A stretch of DNA of 64,000 nt, taken from assembly GCF_042652185.1 (NCBI RefSeq), contig NZ_JBHSIX010000007.1. One strand, given 5' to 3'. The notes beneath the pieces were generated by a model that saw nothing but the letters and a program-made list of their open reading frames with translations, searched no databases and had not been told where the DNA came from. Source of the DNA: Actinacidiphila fildesensis. GTDB taxonomy: Bacteria; Actinomycetota; Actinomycetes; Streptomycetales; Streptomycetaceae. Both the position numbers and the translations under genes were made by a program. How positions within the stretch are numbered: the stretch's first letter is position 1; every line of letters starts with the position of its first letter. Shown here piece by piece: positions 39,467 to 48,837 of this stretch.

Positions 39467-39517
39467 GTCGCCCTCCAACTTTCTTGCGCAAAAAAGTCAG
39501 TCCCAGGGAGCTGTTCC

Positions 39518-40105
39518 ATGAGTGCCGAGTCGACAGGGCTGCAGGGTCACGAACCAAACGCCTTCCATACCGCCCACACGCGTTTCCGTAACTGGCGGTG
39601 GCAGCGGCCGTTCTGGGCGGGCCTGCTGACCCTCCTGGGGGGCATCCCCATCGCGTACCTTCCGTACGCGAACCTGACCCTCGGCCAGCTCACCGTGCGG
39701 ATGTCCACCACGGCGGGCGCCGGGTCGCTGATCATCGGCATCCTGTTGATGGTGCTCGGGCTGACCATGTGGTTCCAGCCGGTCGTACGCATCTTCGCGG
39801 GTGTCGCCGCGATCCTGTTGGCACTGGTGTCGATCCCCGTGTCCAACTTCGGCGGATTCCTGATCGGCTTTCTGCTGGGCCTGGTGGGCGGTTCCCTCGG
39901 CATCGCCTGGGCGCCCGGAGTTCCGGCGGCCGACGCTCCCGGTCAGTCGGCCCAACTGCCGGACGGTGCGCCGACCGGTGGCCACGACTCCGGCCCGGAG
40001 CCCGAGTACCACCCCGCACCACAGCTGGAGAAGCACTCGGTGTCGCCGGGTGCCGGAGTGGACGAAGTGACCACAGACGACCATGGGAGGCGTAGTGCGG
40101 GGTGA
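39518..40105 (+). CDS. DUF6114 membrane protein, 195 aa
   Basis: Membrane protein of unknown function. After a soluble N-terminus (about 30 residues), four hydrophobic segments are visible near residues 35-55, 65-88 (TAGAGSLIIGILLMVLGLTMW), 90-108 and 112-130. The C-terminal about 65 residues are acidic and disordered. Its end overlaps the next gene by up to 23 bp. Always found near DUF6230 genes in my recollection; the partner set may form an envelope complex. Confidence 0.8.
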   Translation: MSAESTGLQGHEPNAFHTAHTRFRNWRWQRPFWAGLLTLLGGIPIAYLPYANLTLGQLTVRMSTTAGAGSLIIGILLMVLGLTMWFQPVVRIFAGVAAILLALVSIPVSNFGGFLIGFLLGLVGGSLGIAWAPGVPAADAPGQSAQLPDGAPTGGHDSGPEPEYHPAPQLEKHSVSPGAGVDEVTTDDHGRRSAG

Positions 40106-41357
40106 CGAGGCTCTGCCGGCCGACGGCGACGGACCCCGTACGAGACTGGTGCCGCGCCACGCGGCGCCGAGGAAGTCGCTCTTCACCAAGCTCCAGATGC
40201 CCGCGGGCAAGGCGATAGCCATCGCCGCGATGCCCACAGCGGTACTGATGGGCATGGGCATAACCCCGCATCTCGCCCTCGCCGACGAGATGCCGAAGAA
40301 CCCCTACGCTCCCGGTCCGTGTGTCACGCAGTCCGACACGCCGGCACCGGATGCCACCACAGCCAAGCCGAGCGCGACGCCCTCCGCGACGGAGAGCTCC
40401 GCGCCCAGCACGAAGCCGAGCTCCTCGCCGAGCCCGTCCGCGAGCACGGCCGAGCCGAAGAGCGCCCTCAAGGCGCTGCCGAAGACCGTGCCCACGACCG
40501 CATCGAAGACCGGGCCGACGGCCACGCCGAGCGCGGCTCCGAAGGCGACGCCGAGCCCGACGAAGTCCTACAACCCGTGGGACCCGCTGGGTGTCGGTGA
40601 CGCGATCAAGGACGTCCTCGGTCTGAACAAGCCGGCCGCCCCGACGACGGCGCCCACCACGGCACCGCCGACGACCGCTCCCACGACGGCGCCGCCCAAG
40701 GCGCCGAGCACGACTCCTGCCAAGGCACCGGCGGCGAAGCCGTCGTCCACGGCGACCACGGCGGCGAAGTCCGCCAAGGCAGCGGCGGACGCGGCGGCCA
40801 AGGCGGCCGAGAAGTCGGCCACCGCCACCCCGTCGGCCACCCCGACCACCGTGGACGGCAAGACCCCGTTCCCGTGTCCGACGCACGACGCCAAGGCGCT
40901 GGCCGACGCGCCGTACGAGACGGAGCACGGTCTGCTCCCGGACCAGCCCTGGTACCTGGAATCCAGCGTGCTGACGCTGAAGGGCCTGGACTACAAGGGC
41001 ATCGTCACGGTCCGGACGACCAACGGCACGATGAAGAAGGTCCTGAAGTTCACCGCGTCCTCGCTGGACATCAAGGATCTGCACCAGCTCGTCAACGGCC
41101 CCGGCTACGTCCACCACGTCCAGGGTCCTGGCACGACGTCCACGATCCAGAACGGCACGGTGACGATGTACACCGAGGAGCTGAAGGGCAACCTCTTCGG
41201 CCTCATCCCGGTGACGTTCAGCCCGGACACGCCCCCGCCGATCAACGTTCCGCTGGCGGTCTTCACGAACGTCAAGATCCGCCAGGCCGGACAGTTCGGC
41301 GGCACGCTGCACATCAGCAACCTGCACCAGTCGATCACCAAGGGCACCTACCCGTAA
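40083..41357 (+). CDS. Pro/Ala/Thr-rich exported protein of DUF6114/6230 cluster, 424 aa
   Basis: Probably secreted or anchored by one N-terminal hydrophobic segment (residues about 40-65, GKAIAIAAMPTAVLMGMGITPHLALA). Residues about 75-270 are low complexity, rich in Pro, Ala, Thr and Ser, including many TTAPTTAPP-like units. The C-terminal 150 residues form a folded domain (PCPTHDAKALADAPYETEHGLL onward). Start ATG 40083 or GTG 40095; the second has GGAGG only 4 nt upstream. Function unknown. A huge terminator follows. Confidence 0.75.
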   Translation: MGGVVRGDEALPADGDGPRTRLVPRHAAPRKSLFTKLQMPAGKAIAIAAMPTAVLMGMGITPHLALADEMPKNPYAPGPCVTQSDTPAPDATTAKPSATPSATESSAPSTKPSSSPSPSASTAEPKSALKALPKTVPTTASKTGPTATPSAAPKATPSPTKSYNPWDPLGVGDAIKDVLGLNKPAAPTTAPTTAPPTTAPTTAPPKAPSTTPAKAPAAKPSSTATTAAKSAKAAADAAAKAAEKSATATPSATPTTVDGKTPFPCPTHDAKALADAPYETEHGLLPDQPWYLESSVLTLKGLDYKGIVTVRTTNGTMKKVLKFTASSLDIKDLHQLVNGPGYVHHVQGPGTTSTIQNGTVTMYTEELKGNLFGLIPVTFSPDTPPPINVPLAVFTNVKIRQAGQFGGTLHISNLHQSITKGTYP

Positions 41358-41397
41358 CCGAGGGCGCCCCCAGAGACCCGTCCGGGAGCCGCACAAA

Positions 41398-41440
41398 CGC
41401 CGAGGGCGCCGAACCCGTCAGGGGTTCGGCGCCCTCGGCG
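41398..41440. terminator. 19-bp-stem bidirectional terminator
   Basis: CGCCGAGGGCGCCGAACCC and its complement form an uninterrupted 19-bp stem with a 5-nt loop. It lies between the end of the Pro/Ala/Thr-rich gene (plus) and the end of pyk (minus), so it can serve both. One of the strongest hairpins in the window. Confidence 0.8.
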
Positions 41441-41446
41441 CATTGC

Positions 41447-41505
41447 GTGCCACGACCTTCCGTGCCACGACCTTCCGTGCCACGACCTTCCGTGCCACGA
41501 CCTCC
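41447..41505. repeat. 15-bp tandem repeat, four copies
   Basis: GTGCCACGACCTTCC is repeated three times exactly at 41447-41491, then a fourth copy with one base deleted ends at 41505. A degenerate fragment (GTGCCGCGACGCC) follows. It is downstream of the 19-bp terminator and 42 bp beyond the pyk stop. It may be variable between strains. Confidence 0.9.
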
Positions 41506-41546
41506 GTGCCGCGACGCCGTGTGCGGCGGCGTCGCGTGCCGGGCGG

Positions 41547-42977
41547 CTACTTGCGGATGTCGTCGCCCAGGTGGTGCACCCGGACCATGTTGGTGTTGCC
41601 GGGGACGCCGGGGGGCGAACCGGCGGTGATGATCACGGTGTCACCCGCGTTGTACTCCTTGAGCTTGAGCATCTCGGTGTCGACGACGTCCACCATGGCG
41701 TCGGTGTTGTCGACGTACGGGACCACGTACGTCTCGACGCCCCAGGTCAGCGCGAGCTGGTTGCGGGTCGAGGGGTCGGTGGTGAACGCCAGCACCGGGG
41801 CCGGGACGCGGTAGCGGGCCAGCCGGCGGGCGGTGTCGCCGGACTGGGTGAACGCGACCAGGGTCTTGGCGTCCAGGAAGTCGGCCAGCTCGGCCGCGGC
41901 GCGGGCCACGGCGCCGCCCTGGGTGCGCGGCTTCTTGCCGGGCGCCAGCGGCTGCAGGCCGCGCTTGAGCAGCTCCTCCTCGGCGGCTTCGACGATGCGG
42001 GACATCGTCTTGACCGTGTCGATCGGGTACTTGCCCACGGAGGACTCGGCGGAGAGCATGACCGCGTCCGCGCCGTCGAGGATCGCGTTGGCGACGTCGG
42101 AGGCCTCGGCGCGCGTCGGGCGCGAGTTGGTGATCATCGACTCCATCATCTGGGTCGCGACGATCACCGGCTTGGCGTTGCGGCGGCAGAGCTCGATGAG
42201 CTGCTTCTGGACGACCGGCACCCGCTCCAGCGGGTACTCCACGGCGAGGTCGCCACGGGCGACCATGACCGCGTCGAAGGCCATGACCACGGCCTCCATG
42301 TTCTCGACCGCCTGCGGCTTCTCCACCTTGGCGATGACGGGGACCCGGCGGCCCTCCTCGTCCATGACGCGGTGGACGTCCTTGACGTCCGAGGCGTCGC
42401 GGACGAACGACAGGGCGACCATGTCGACGCCCATCGCCAGCGCGAAGCGCAGGTCCTCGATGTCCTTCTCGGACAGCGCCGGGACGTTCACGGCCGCGCC
42501 GGGAAGGTTGATGCCCTTGTGGTCGGAGATCACTCCGCCCTCGACGACCAGACACCGCACCCGGGGGCCCTCGACCTGGATGACCCGCAGGGCGACGTTG
42601 CCGTCGTTGATCAGGATCGGGTCGCCCTTGCTGACATCGCCGGGCAGGCCCTTGTACGTGGTGCCGCAGATGGTCTTGTCGCCGGGGACGTCCTCGGCGG
42701 TGATGGTGAACTCGTCACCCGAGACCAGCTCGACGGGTCCGTCGGCGAACTTGGCCAGCCGGATCTTGGGGCCCTGCAGGTCGGCGAGGACGCCGATCGC
42801 ACGGCCGGTCTCCTCGGCGACCTTGCGCACGCGCTGATAGCGCTCCTCGTGCTCGGCGTGAGTTCCGTGGCTGAAGTTGAAACGGGCCACGTTCATGCCG
42901 GCCTCGGCCAGCGTCTTCAGCTGGTCGTAGGAGTCGACGGCGGGTCCCAGGGTGCAAACAATCTTTGCTCGGCGCAT
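41547..42977 (-). CDS. pyk: Pyruvate kinase, 476 aa
   Basis: Last step of glycolysis: phosphoenolpyruvate and ADP to pyruvate and ATP, cytosolic. The start ATG at 42977 (MRRAKIVCTLGPAVDSYDQL) matches the family N-terminus. Substrate blocks are visible: MNVARFNFSHGTHAEH, DLQGPKIRLAKF, VARGDLAVEYPLERVPVVQKQLI and ATQMMESMI. The allosteric C-terminal domain ends VRVHHLGDDIRK. It is the first gene of the central-carbon cluster and has its own leaderless-type promoter. It is one of two pyk genes usual in the genus. Confidence 0.96.
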   Translation of the reverse strand: MRRAKIVCTLGPAVDSYDQLKTLAEAGMNVARFNFSHGTHAEHEERYQRVRKVAEETGRAIGVLADLQGPKIRLAKFADGPVELVSGDEFTITAEDVPGDKTICGTTYKGLPGDVSKGDPILINDGNVALRVIQVEGPRVRCLVVEGGVISDHKGINLPGAAVNVPALSEKDIEDLRFALAMGVDMVALSFVRDASDVKDVHRVMDEEGRRVPVIAKVEKPQAVENMEAVVMAFDAVMVARGDLAVEYPLERVPVVQKQLIELCRRNAKPVIVATQMMESMITNSRPTRAEASDVANAILDGADAVMLSAESSVGKYPIDTVKTMSRIVEAAEEELLKRGLQPLAPGKKPRTQGGAVARAAAELADFLDAKTLVAFTQSGDTARRLARYRVPAPVLAFTTDPSTRNQLALTWGVETYVVPYVDNTDAMVDVVDTEMLKLKEYNAGDTVIITAGSPPGVPGNTNMVRVHHLGDDIRK

Positions 42978-42984
42978 GGGCGCA

Positions 42985-42990
42985 ATCCTA
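42985..42990 (-). promoter_or_regulatory. -10 element of the pyk promoter (TAGGAT)
   Basis: On the minus strand TAGGAT ends 7 nt before the pyk ATG and no ribosome site is present, so transcription probably starts at or near the start codon. A 10-bp palindrome, GGAATATTCC (43009-43018), sits near the -35 position and could bind a regulator. Confidence 0.6.
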
Positions 42991-43044
42991 TCGGGTTTGT
43001 TCCGCTCCGGAATATTCCTGGGGCGTCGTGGGTATGAAGCGAGG

Positions 43045-44226
43045 TCAGCGTTGGGCGAGCGCATAGGTGGCACGGGCGATCTCGAGCTCTTCGTCGGTGG
43101 GGATCACGGCCACCGCGACTCTGCTGGTGTCCGTGGAGATCAGCCGCGCGGCATGGCCGCGGACGGCGTTGCCCACGGCGTCGACCTCGATACCGAGGGT
43201 CTCCAGGCCCTGCAGGGCCGCTTCGCGCACCGCGGCGGAGTTCTCCCCGACCCCGGCGGTGAAGGCGATGGCGTCCACCCGGCCCAGCACGGCGGTGTAC
43301 GCGCCGATGTATTTGCGCAGGCGGTGGATGTAGATGTCGAACGCCAGCCGGGCGGCCTTGTCGCCCTCGGCCATGCGGCGTCCGATCTCGCGCATGTCGT
43401 TGTCACCGCACAGGCCGAGCAAGCCACTGCGTTTGTTGAGCAGGGTGTCGATCTCGTCCACCGTCATTCCACCTACGCGCGCCAGGTGGAAGACTACCGC
43501 CGGGTCGAGATCGCCCGAACGGGTGCCCATGACCAGACCCTCCAGCGGCGTCAGCCCCATCGAGGTCTCCACGCAGGTTCCGCCCGCCACCGCGGAGGCG
43601 GAGGCGCCGTTCCCCAGATGCAGCACGATGACGTTGACCTGGGACGACTCCTTGCCGAGCAGCTCCGCTGCGGCGCGCGAGACGAACGCGTGCGAGGTGC
43701 CGTGGAAGCCGTAGCGGCGGATCTCGTAACGGTCCGCCGTCCCGGTGTCGATCGCGTACCGGGCGGCGTGCTCGGGGATCGTCGAGTGGAACGCGGTGTC
43801 GAAGACCGCGACCTGCGGCAGGTCCGGGCGCAGCTCGCGGGCGACCTTGATGCCGGTGATGTTCGCCGGGTTGTGCAGCGGGGCGAGCGGCACCAGCTTC
43901 TCGATCGCCGCGACGACCTCGTCGGTGATCAGCGTCGGCTCGGTGAAGCGGGTACCGCCGTGCACGACGCGGTGGCCGACCGCCGCCAGCTCGGGGGAGT
44001 CCAGGCCGAGGCCCTGCCCGTCCAGCTCGGCGGCGATGATGCGCAGGGCGGCGTCGTGGTCGGCGACCTCGCCCTCGCCGATCCGCTCGACCAGCCCGGC
44101 GGCGAGCCGGCTGTCCGCGCCGGGACCGGCGGCCATGTCCAGCAGCTGGTACTTGACGGAGGACGAGCCGGAATTGAGGACGAGGACGCGGGAGGGGCTG
44201 CCGGCCGGTCCTGCGGGGCTGCTCAC
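43045..44226 (-). CDS. ackA: Acetate kinase, 393 aa
   Basis: Converts acetyl phosphate and ADP to acetate and ATP, or the reverse. N-terminal phosphate-binding NSGSSSVKY (residues about 17-25), the blocks VVHGGTRF, FDTAFHSTIP, FHGTSHAFVS and VIVLHLGNGASASAV match the ASKHA kinase family. Length is normal. Its ATG overlaps the pta stop by 4 bp, so both are co-translated. It ends 68 bp from the pyk start. Confidence 0.96.
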   Translation of the reverse strand: MSSPAGPAGSPSRVLVLNSGSSSVKYQLLDMAAGPGADSRLAAGLVERIGEGEVADHDAALRIIAAELDGQGLGLDSPELAAVGHRVVHGGTRFTEPTLITDEVVAAIEKLVPLAPLHNPANITGIKVARELRPDLPQVAVFDTAFHSTIPEHAARYAIDTGTADRYEIRRYGFHGTSHAFVSRAAAELLGKESSQVNVIVLHLGNGASASAVAGGTCVETSMGLTPLEGLVMGTRSGDLDPAVVFHLARVGGMTVDEIDTLLNKRSGLLGLCGDNDMREIGRRMAEGDKAARLAFDIYIHRLRKYIGAYTAVLGRVDAIAFTAGVGENSAAVREAALQGLETLGIEVDAVGNAVRGHAARLISTDTSRVAVAVIPTDEELEIARATYALAQR

Positions 44227-46334
44227 TGGGTGTCTCCTTCGCCCTGCTGCCGCGCCGGGGATTCGCCCTGCGCCTGGATGGCCGTGATGGCGACCGTGTT
44301 CACGATGTCCTGGACCAGAGCACCGCGCGACAGGTCGTTGACCGGCTTGCGCAGGCCCTGCAGCACCGGACCGACCGCGACCGCGCCGGCCGACCGCTGG
44401 ACGGCCTTGTAGGTGTTGTTGCCGGTGTTGAGGTCGGGGAAGACCAGCACGGTGGCCTGGCCAGCCACCGCCGAGTCCGGCATCTTGGTGGCCGCGACCG
44501 ACGGTTCGACGGCCGCGTCGTACTGGATCGGACCGTCGACGGCCAGGTCGGGGCGGCGCTCGCGCACCAGCTCGGTGGCCTTGCGGACCTTGTCGACGTC
44601 CGCGCCGGAGCCCGAGGTTCCGGTGGAGTACGACAGCATCGCGATCCGCGGCTGCACACCGAACTGGGCGGCGGTTGCCGCCGCCTGGATGGCGATGTCA
44701 GCCAGCTGCTCGGCGTCCGGGTCCGGGTTGACGGCGCAGTCGCCGTAGACGAGGACCTTGTCGGCCAGGCACATGAAGAACACCGAGCTGACGATCGCCG
44801 CGCCCGGCGCGGTCTTGATGATCTCGAAGGCCGGGCGGATGGTGGCCGCGGTGGAGTGCACCGCGCCCGACACCATCCCGTCGGCCAGGCCCTCCTGCAC
44901 CATCAGGGTGCCGAAGTACGAGACGTCGGCGACGACGTCGTAGGCCAGCTCGTAGGAGACGCCCTTGTGGGCGCGCAGCTTCGCGTACTGCTCGGCGAAC
45001 CGCTCCCGCAGCGGTGAGGTCTGCGGGTCGACGACGGTGACGCCCGGCTGGTCGAGGGAGATGCCCAGGTCGGCGGCCTTCTTGCGGACCGCGTCCTCGT
45101 CGCCGAGCAGGATCAGGTCGCACACTCCGCGCCGCAGCAGCACCTCGGCGGCGCGCAGGATGCGCTCCTCCGCGCCCTCCGGCAGCACGATGCGGCGGCG
45201 CTGGGAGCGGGCCCGTTCGATCAGGGTGTGCTCGAACATCATCGGGGTGACGCGCTCGCTGCGCGCGACCGACAGCCGCTCCGTCAACTCGGCGGTGTCC
45301 ACGTGGGTTTCGAACAGCCCGAGCGCGGTCTCCGCCTTGCGCGGGGTGCCCGCGCCGAGCTTGCCGTCCAGCGCGAACAGCTCGGCGGCGGTGGGGAAGC
45401 TGCCGGCCGCGACCGCGATCACCGGGGTGCCGGGCGCGAGCCGCGCCGCCAGCGCCAGGATGTCCGGGCCCGGCCGCTCGTCGAGGGTGAGCAGCACGCC
45501 CGCGATCGGCGGGGCACCGGCCGAGTGCGCGGCGAGCGAGCCGATGATGAGGTCGGCGCGGTCCCCGGGGGTGACCACCAGACAGCCGGGGGTCAGCGCG
45601 GGCAGGAAGGCCGGCAGCATCGCGCCGCCGAAGACGAAGTCCAGCGCGTCGCGGGAGAGCCCGGCGTCATCGCCGAGCAGGACGTCCGCGCCGAGTGCCT
45701 CGACGATCTGCGCCACGGTGGGCGCCGACAGCGCGGGCTCCTCGGGGATGACGTAGACGGGCACCTCGGGCCGGCGGGCGAGCCGGCGGCCGGCCTCGTC
45801 CGCCTCCGCCGGGCCGACGCGGTTGGCGACCATGGCGATGACGTCGCAGCCGAGGTTGGTGTAGGCGAGGTAGGCGTTGCGGACCTCGGCGACCACCGAT
45901 TCGGCCGTCTGGTCGATGCCGCCGATCACCGGCAGCACGGAGGCGCCGCATTCGTTGGCGAGCCGGGCGTTGATGCCCAGCTCCGCCGGAAGATTCGTTT
46001 CCGCGAAGTCGGAGCCGAGAATCAGCACCGCCTCGTACTCCCGGGCGACCTCGTGGAACCGGTCCACCAGCCGGGCGGTCAGCGCGTCGCGCCCCTGCTC
46101 GGCCTGGAGGGCCGCCGCCTCCGCGTACCCCATGCCGTAGACCGTGGACGGGTCCTGGGACAGCCGGTAGCGGCTGCGCAGCAGATCGAACAGCCGGTCG
46201 GGCCCGTCGTGCATCAGCGGCCGGAACACCCCCACCCGGTCGACCTGGCGGGTCAGGAGCTCCATCACCCCCAGTTCGACCACCTGGCGGCCGTCGCCGC
46301 GGCCGATCCCCGTTACATAGACGCTGCGCGTCAC
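44223..46334 (-). CDS. pta: Phosphate acetyltransferase, 703 aa
   Basis: Interconverts acetyl-CoA and acetyl phosphate. Long-type Pta with a BioD-like N-terminal P-loop region (residues about 1-210), a DRTGG domain (about 215-330) and the catalytic PTA domain (about 385-703; blocks LPEGAEERILRAAEVLLRR, GAVHSTAATIRPAFEII and LVFPDLNTGNNTYKAV). I favour the GTG at 46334 (VTRSVYVTGIGRGDG) because GGAG lies 7 nt upstream, whereas the ATG 18 bp earlier has no ribosome site. Forms an operon with ackA. Confidence 0.94.
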   Translation of the reverse strand: MTRSVYVTGIGRGDGRQVVELGVMELLTRQVDRVGVFRPLMHDGPDRLFDLLRSRYRLSQDPSTVYGMGYAEAAALQAEQGRDALTARLVDRFHEVAREYEAVLILGSDFAETNLPAELGINARLANECGASVLPVIGGIDQTAESVVAEVRNAYLAYTNLGCDVIAMVANRVGPAEADEAGRRLARRPEVPVYVIPEEPALSAPTVAQIVEALGADVLLGDDAGLSRDALDFVFGGAMLPAFLPALTPGCLVVTPGDRADLIIGSLAAHSAGAPPIAGVLLTLDERPGPDILALAARLAPGTPVIAVAAGSFPTAAELFALDGKLGAGTPRKAETALGLFETHVDTAELTERLSVARSERVTPMMFEHTLIERARSQRRRIVLPEGAEERILRAAEVLLRRGVCDLILLGDEDAVRKKAADLGISLDQPGVTVVDPQTSPLRERFAEQYAKLRAHKGVSYELAYDVVADVSYFGTLMVQEGLADGMVSGAVHSTAATIRPAFEIIKTAPGAAIVSSVFFMCLADKVLVYGDCAVNPDPDAEQLADIAIQAAATAAQFGVQPRIAMLSYSTGTSGSGADVDKVRKATELVRERRPDLAVDGPIQYDAAVEPSVAATKMPDSAVAGQATVLVFPDLNTGNNTYKAVQRSAGAVAVGPVLQGLRKPVNDLSRGALVQDIVNTVAITAIQAQGESPARQQGEGDTQ

Positions 46335-46636
46335 GCGCGTTCTCCGATCCATCGTCGCGCTGGGTTGCTGCTCATCGCTGCCGGCTCACCACTGCTTCCC
46401 GCCACTGCTCTCTTCGTGCCGCGCTCCGTTCCCGGTGCGGCCGCTCTCCCGTTCGTACCTACTCCAAGACGCTAACGCGACGCTGGTGCCGTCGCTTGCC
46501 GGCACAGGGCCCGCGCGGAGGTGCCCTTCGACCCTCCCCACGATGCCATTCGCCTGCTCACCAGCGAAAACACCGGGAGGAGACTGGAAAAGTCCACCAG
46601 CGGAACAGCTCCAGTGCAAGGACAGGTGAGTCGGAC
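46335..46636. promoter_or_regulatory. pta / pfl-remnant divergent region, with inverted repeat
   Basis: This about 300-bp region separates pta (minus) from the decayed pflB start (plus). No gene is evident. It holds the inverted repeat GTGCCG (46486-46491) / CGGCAC (46500-46505) with an 8-bp spacer, a possible operator that once governed both fermentation units. Confidence 0.4.
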
Positions 46637-47016
46637 ATGACCGCGACGCAGCCGGAGAAGGCAGCCGCCCGGGCACCCGGGACACAGCCCCCCGCGCCCT
46701 GGGAGGGCTTCAGGGGCGGACTGTGGCGGGACGCCGTCGACGTCCGTGACGTCATCCGGTCGAACTGCACGCCCCACGAGGGCGACGGCTCCTTCCTGGC
46801 TGGTCCGACCGAGCGTACCGAGAAGGTCTGGCACCGGGTGAAGTCTGGCACCGGGTGCTGGGGATGCTCCCGCAGGAGATCGCCCGCGGCATCCACGACG
46901 TGGACGTGCGGACGCCCTCCGCCATCGACGCGTTCGCCCCCGGCTGCATCGACGAGGACCTCGACCTGATCGTCGGGCTGCGGACCGACGCCCCGCTCAA
47001 GCCCGCGATCATGCCC
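46637..47016 (+). pseudogene. Truncated pyruvate formate-lyase (pflB remnant)
   Basis: Only the N-terminal about 125 codons of a glycyl-radical pyruvate formate-lyase remain. Frame 1 reads DVRDVIRSNCTPHEGDGSFLAGPTER. A 15-bp sequence, GTCTGGCACCGGGTG, occurs at 46826-46840 and again at 46843-46857, a net 17-bp insertion that shifts the frame. The other frame then continues LPQEIARGIHDVDVRTPSAIDAFAPG and DLDLIVGLRTDAPLK. All later sequence, including the catalytic Cys pair and glycyl loop, is missing; the gene runs straight into the activase remnant. Non-functional. Confidence 0.85.
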
Positions 47017-47026
47017 AAGCCTCGCC

Positions 47027-47753
47027 GGCTGTCCGCTGAGCCGCCTGTACTGCCACAACCCGGACACCATGCCGATGCGCGGCGGTACCCGCACCCCCGC
47101 CGACGAGATCGTCGAGAAGGCCGCCTCGTTCATTCACCCCGTTCATCCCCGCCGCTGGCGGCGGCGCCACCGTCAGCGGCGGCGAACCGCGGCTGCAACC
47201 GGTCTTCACCGGTGAGCTGCTGCACCGCTTCCGGCACGAACTCGGCCTGCACACCGCCCTGGACACCTCCGGCTTCCTGGGCAGCCGGGCCCACGACGCG
47301 CTGGTGGCCGACACCGACCTCGTCCTGCTGGACATCAAGTCCTGGGAACCGGGGCTGTACCGGGAGCTCACCGGGCGCGAGCTGCGGCCGGCCCTGGACC
47401 TCGCCCGCCGGCTGGAGACGCTCGGCAAGGAGGTCCGGGTGCGCTTCGTCGTGGTACCGGGACTGACGGACGGCGAGGCCGACGTCGAGGGCGTGGCCGC
47501 CTTCGCCGGCGGCCTGCCGAACGTCACCCGGGTGGACGCTTTGCCCTTCCACAAGCCCGGTGCGGGAACGTACGAGGCGCTCGGCAAGAGGTTCCCGCCG
47601 GCCGCCACCCCGTCGCCGGATCCGCAGGTCATGGACCGGGTACGGGCCCAGCTCCGGGCGCACGGCCTGCACATGGTCCGACCTTCGCCCCACGGGCCGG
47701 CGGAAGCGGGGATGCGAGGTGGTACGCATCTCCGCACGGTTCCCATAGGGTGA
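47027..47753 (+). pseudogene. Decayed pyruvate formate-lyase activating enzyme (pflA remnant)
   Basis: Radical-SAM activase remnant. The first part (47027 to about 47140) reads LYCHNPDT and RTPADEIVEKAASF, but the CXXXCXXC cluster is broken: CPLSRLYC lacks the central Cys. A frameshift near 47130-47145, next to a repeated TTCATTC/TTCATCC sequence, moves the rest into another frame. That frame is open to 47753: GGGATVSGGEP, LHTALDTSGFLG, TDLVLLDIKSWEP, VPGLTDGEAD and VDALPFHKPGAGTYEALGK. A translation product starting internally cannot bind the iron-sulfur cluster. Confidence 0.85.
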
Positions 47754-47779
47754 AATAAGGTGATGAGAGAGGAGTGTCG

Positions 47780-48799
<1,020 letters not shown>

Positions 48800-48837
48800 C
48801 ACCCCAGGCCCCGAAACCATCCAGGAGAGACCAGCCC

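Noticed and set aside
43009..43018. GGAATATTCC palindrome as a separate operator
   Set aside because: Only 10 bp and of common composition; kept as a note with the pyk promoter rather than as its own claim.
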